A program made the translations under genes and the position numbers. The notes beneath the pieces are model-generated. The model was not told the origin of the DNA. It did not search any database and worked only from the letters and a program-made list of their open reading frames with translations. From Nitrospinaceae bacterium (GTDB lineage: Bacteria > Nitrospinota > Nitrospinia > Nitrospinales > VA-1): a stretch of 64,000 nt of DNA. Below are positions 62,868 through 64,000 of the stretch, piece by piece (position 1 is the stretch's first letter; the number at the start of each line of letters is the position of its first letter). The stretch lies in NCBI GenBank assembly GCA_021604505.1, contig BQJC01000001.1, positions 704,218 to 768,217 of the forward strand, in the 5' to 3' direction.

Positions 62868-63497
62868 ATGATTGCCGTTATTGACTACGGCATGGGAAAC
62901 CTGCGGTCAGTTCAAAAAGCCTTTGAAGCCGTGGGGGCCAGGGCCGTGGTGACCCGAAAAGCCTCTGAGATTCTCTCCGCTTCGTCCGTGGTTCTGCCGG
63001 GAGTCGGGGCGTTCAAGGACTGCATGGATAATCTCAAGCGGTTCGATCTGGTCGATGTTGTCCACAAATCGATTCAAAGCGGCAAACCTTTCCTGGGGAT
63101 CTGTCTGGGGTTGCAGTTGTTGTTTCATCAAAGCGAAGAATTTGGGCAGGTTCCAGGCCTGGAGGTTCTATCCGGCGATGTGGTGGGTTTTACCGCAAGG
63201 GTTCCCGGAGAGTCAAACGACTCAGCTCTTAAAGTTCCACACATGGGGTGGAATACCATTCAGATAAAAAAAAACAATCCCCTGTTTCAGTCGATTCCAG
63301 ACGAGTCCTATTTTTACTTTGTCCATTCCTATTATGTGGTTCCCCGTCAACCGGATGATATCGCCACCACCACTCAATATGGAATCGAGTTCGTTTCCAG
63401 CATTCATCGCGATAACATTTATGCCTTTCAGTTCCACCCCGAAAAAAGTCAAAAGCTGGGGTTGGTGATTTTGAAAAATTTCTCCGAACTGAAATAG
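62868..63497 (+). CDS. hisH: Imidazole glycerol phosphate synthase subunit HisH
   Basis: A 209-residue glutamine amidotransferase that supplies ammonia to HisF. Seen are YGMGNLRSV, the nucleophile elbow GICLGLQLL with the catalytic Cys, and the His/Glu pair in FHPEKSQ. It begins directly after the hisB stop. No hisA or hisF is within the window. Confidence 0.96.
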   Translation: MIAVIDYGMGNLRSVQKAFEAVGARAVVTRKASEILSASSVVLPGVGAFKDCMDNLKRFDLVDVVHKSIQSGKPFLGICLGLQLLFHQSEEFGQVPGLEVLSGDVVGFTARVPGESNDSALKVPHMGWNTIQIKKNNPLFQSIPDESYFYFVHSYYVVPRQPDDIATTTQYGIEFVSSIHRDNIYAFQFHPEKSQKLGLVILKNFSELK

Positions 63498-63578
63498 ACC
63501 CTCGATTCCCACTGCAGTCCTTCGCCAATGGTTCGATCCATTTCCCTGTGTTATCCTGTCCAACCTTTAGACAATTTC

Positions 63579-64000
63579 ATGATGGATCGCCCATTGGAAT
63601 CGACCGTTTCAGAACAAAGCCGTAACTACCTGCGGGGAATATTTATGGCTTTGGTCACCACCCTGTTGTGGGGATTTTTGCCGGTCATTCTGAAAGTTGC
63701 CCTGAACACTTTTTCCGCCGGAACGATTGCCTGTTTTCGATTTATTTTTGCATTTATAATTCTTTATCTCATCCTTTCTCTCAAAGGGTCCCAACCGTAC
63801 CGGTTTTTACGCAGACCCCCTCTGCTGGGCATTTTGGCGGGGGTGGGGCTGGCGGCAAATTATTTTACCATGACCCAGAGCGTCAACCTCAGCAGTCCAT
63901 CCAACGCCGCGATTCTCATTCAACTGGCTCCGGTCCTCATGGTGGTCGTCGGAGTGATGTTTTTTAAAGAGCAGGTGACCTGGCAACAGTTGTTTGGATT
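63579..64000 (+). CDS. EamA/DMT family transporter, N-terminal part (cut by window end)
   Basis: Only the first ~140 codons are present. Hydrophobic helices (MALVTTLLWGFLPVILKVAL, AGTIACFRFIFAFIILYLIL) and the segment SSPSNAAILIQLAPVLMVVVG are typical of EamA-domain exporters, which usually have ten helices in two repeats and export metabolites. Two adjacent ATG codons start the frame. The rest lies beyond the window. Confidence 0.8.
   Translation, partial: MMDRPLESTVSEQSRNYLRGIFMALVTTLLWGFLPVILKVALNTFSAGTIACFRFIFAFIILYLILSLKGSQPYRFLRRPPLLGILAGVGLAANYFTMTQSVNLSSPSNAAILIQLAPVLMVVVGVMFFKEQVTWQQLFG

Overview
This window looks like a chromosomal segment of a Gram-negative, respiring bacterium. 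There are many secreted or lipid-anchored proteins, type IV prepilin peptidase, a 13-subunit run of NADH:quinone oxidoreductase genes, the MEP isoprenoid pathway, and a NhaD-type Na+/H+ antiporter that hints at a saline habitat. Base composition is moderate and even, except for a few A+T-rich patches. The mix (secreted TPR/CHAT and PD40 proteins, heme-type motifs, complex I, NhaD) would fit a marine Nitrospinota-like or deep delta-proteobacterial lineage. This is an inference from gene style only, because no rRNA or ribosomal protein marker lies in the window. There is no intact tRNA, rRNA, CRISPR array, transposase or integrase.

Layout. 1-1.7 kb: accessory patch with two strong terminators, a candidate small RNA, a dispersed repeat, an A+T-rich AlbA_2/Schlafen-type gene and a 3' fragment of a tRNA-Arg(TCT) that looks like an attachment-site scar. 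1.7-8.5 kb: ABC exporter, aldo/keto reductase, prepilin peptidase with a coiled-coil membrane protein, and the thpR-recA-recX cluster. 8.5-13.6 kb: small or poorly known genes, many membrane-bound or exported (small membrane protein, TPR protein, tiny lipoprotein, proline-rich inner-membrane protein), and a heme-motif/formylglycine-generating-enzyme fusion. 13.7-18 kb: a chain of lipM, an FG-GAP lipoprotein, a TerB-like protein, yjbQ, a tiny cysteine-rich protein, then dtd. 18-19.5 kb: nuoN alone on the minus strand. 19.8-27.8 kb: one giant exported protein (2678 aa) with a beta-propeller, two TPR arrays and two CHAT-like domains, the first apparently dead and the second with its His/Cys dyad. 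27.8-30.6 kb: a minus-strand run of a PLP aminotransferase, an unknown protein and a protoglobin-PsiE membrane fusion. 30.9-35.4 kb: DUF4159 protein, VWA/GATase-like membrane protein and a PLD-like membrane protein. 35.6-48.7 kb: a consensus sigma-70-type promoter and nuoA-B-C-D-E-F-G-H-I-J-K-L-M, lacking nuoN. 48.7-64 kb: mostly housekeeping (sfsA, methyltransferase, argD-argF-mscS-tgt, comF, nhaD, ispA-dxs-hisB-hisH, EamA transporter cut by the window end).

How it fits together: the nuo genes encode the peripheral arm (B, C, D, E, F, G, I) and membrane arm (A, H, J, K, L, M) of complex I, completed by the distant nuoN. NhaD and the MscS-like channel handle ion and osmotic balance. The Dxs/IspA pair supplies prenyl diphosphates, for example for the quinone that complex I reduces. 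The parts most likely to hold undescribed biology are the tandem-CHAT giant, the globin-PsiE operon, the heme-motif/FGE fusion and the small-RNA/attachment-scar region at the left end.
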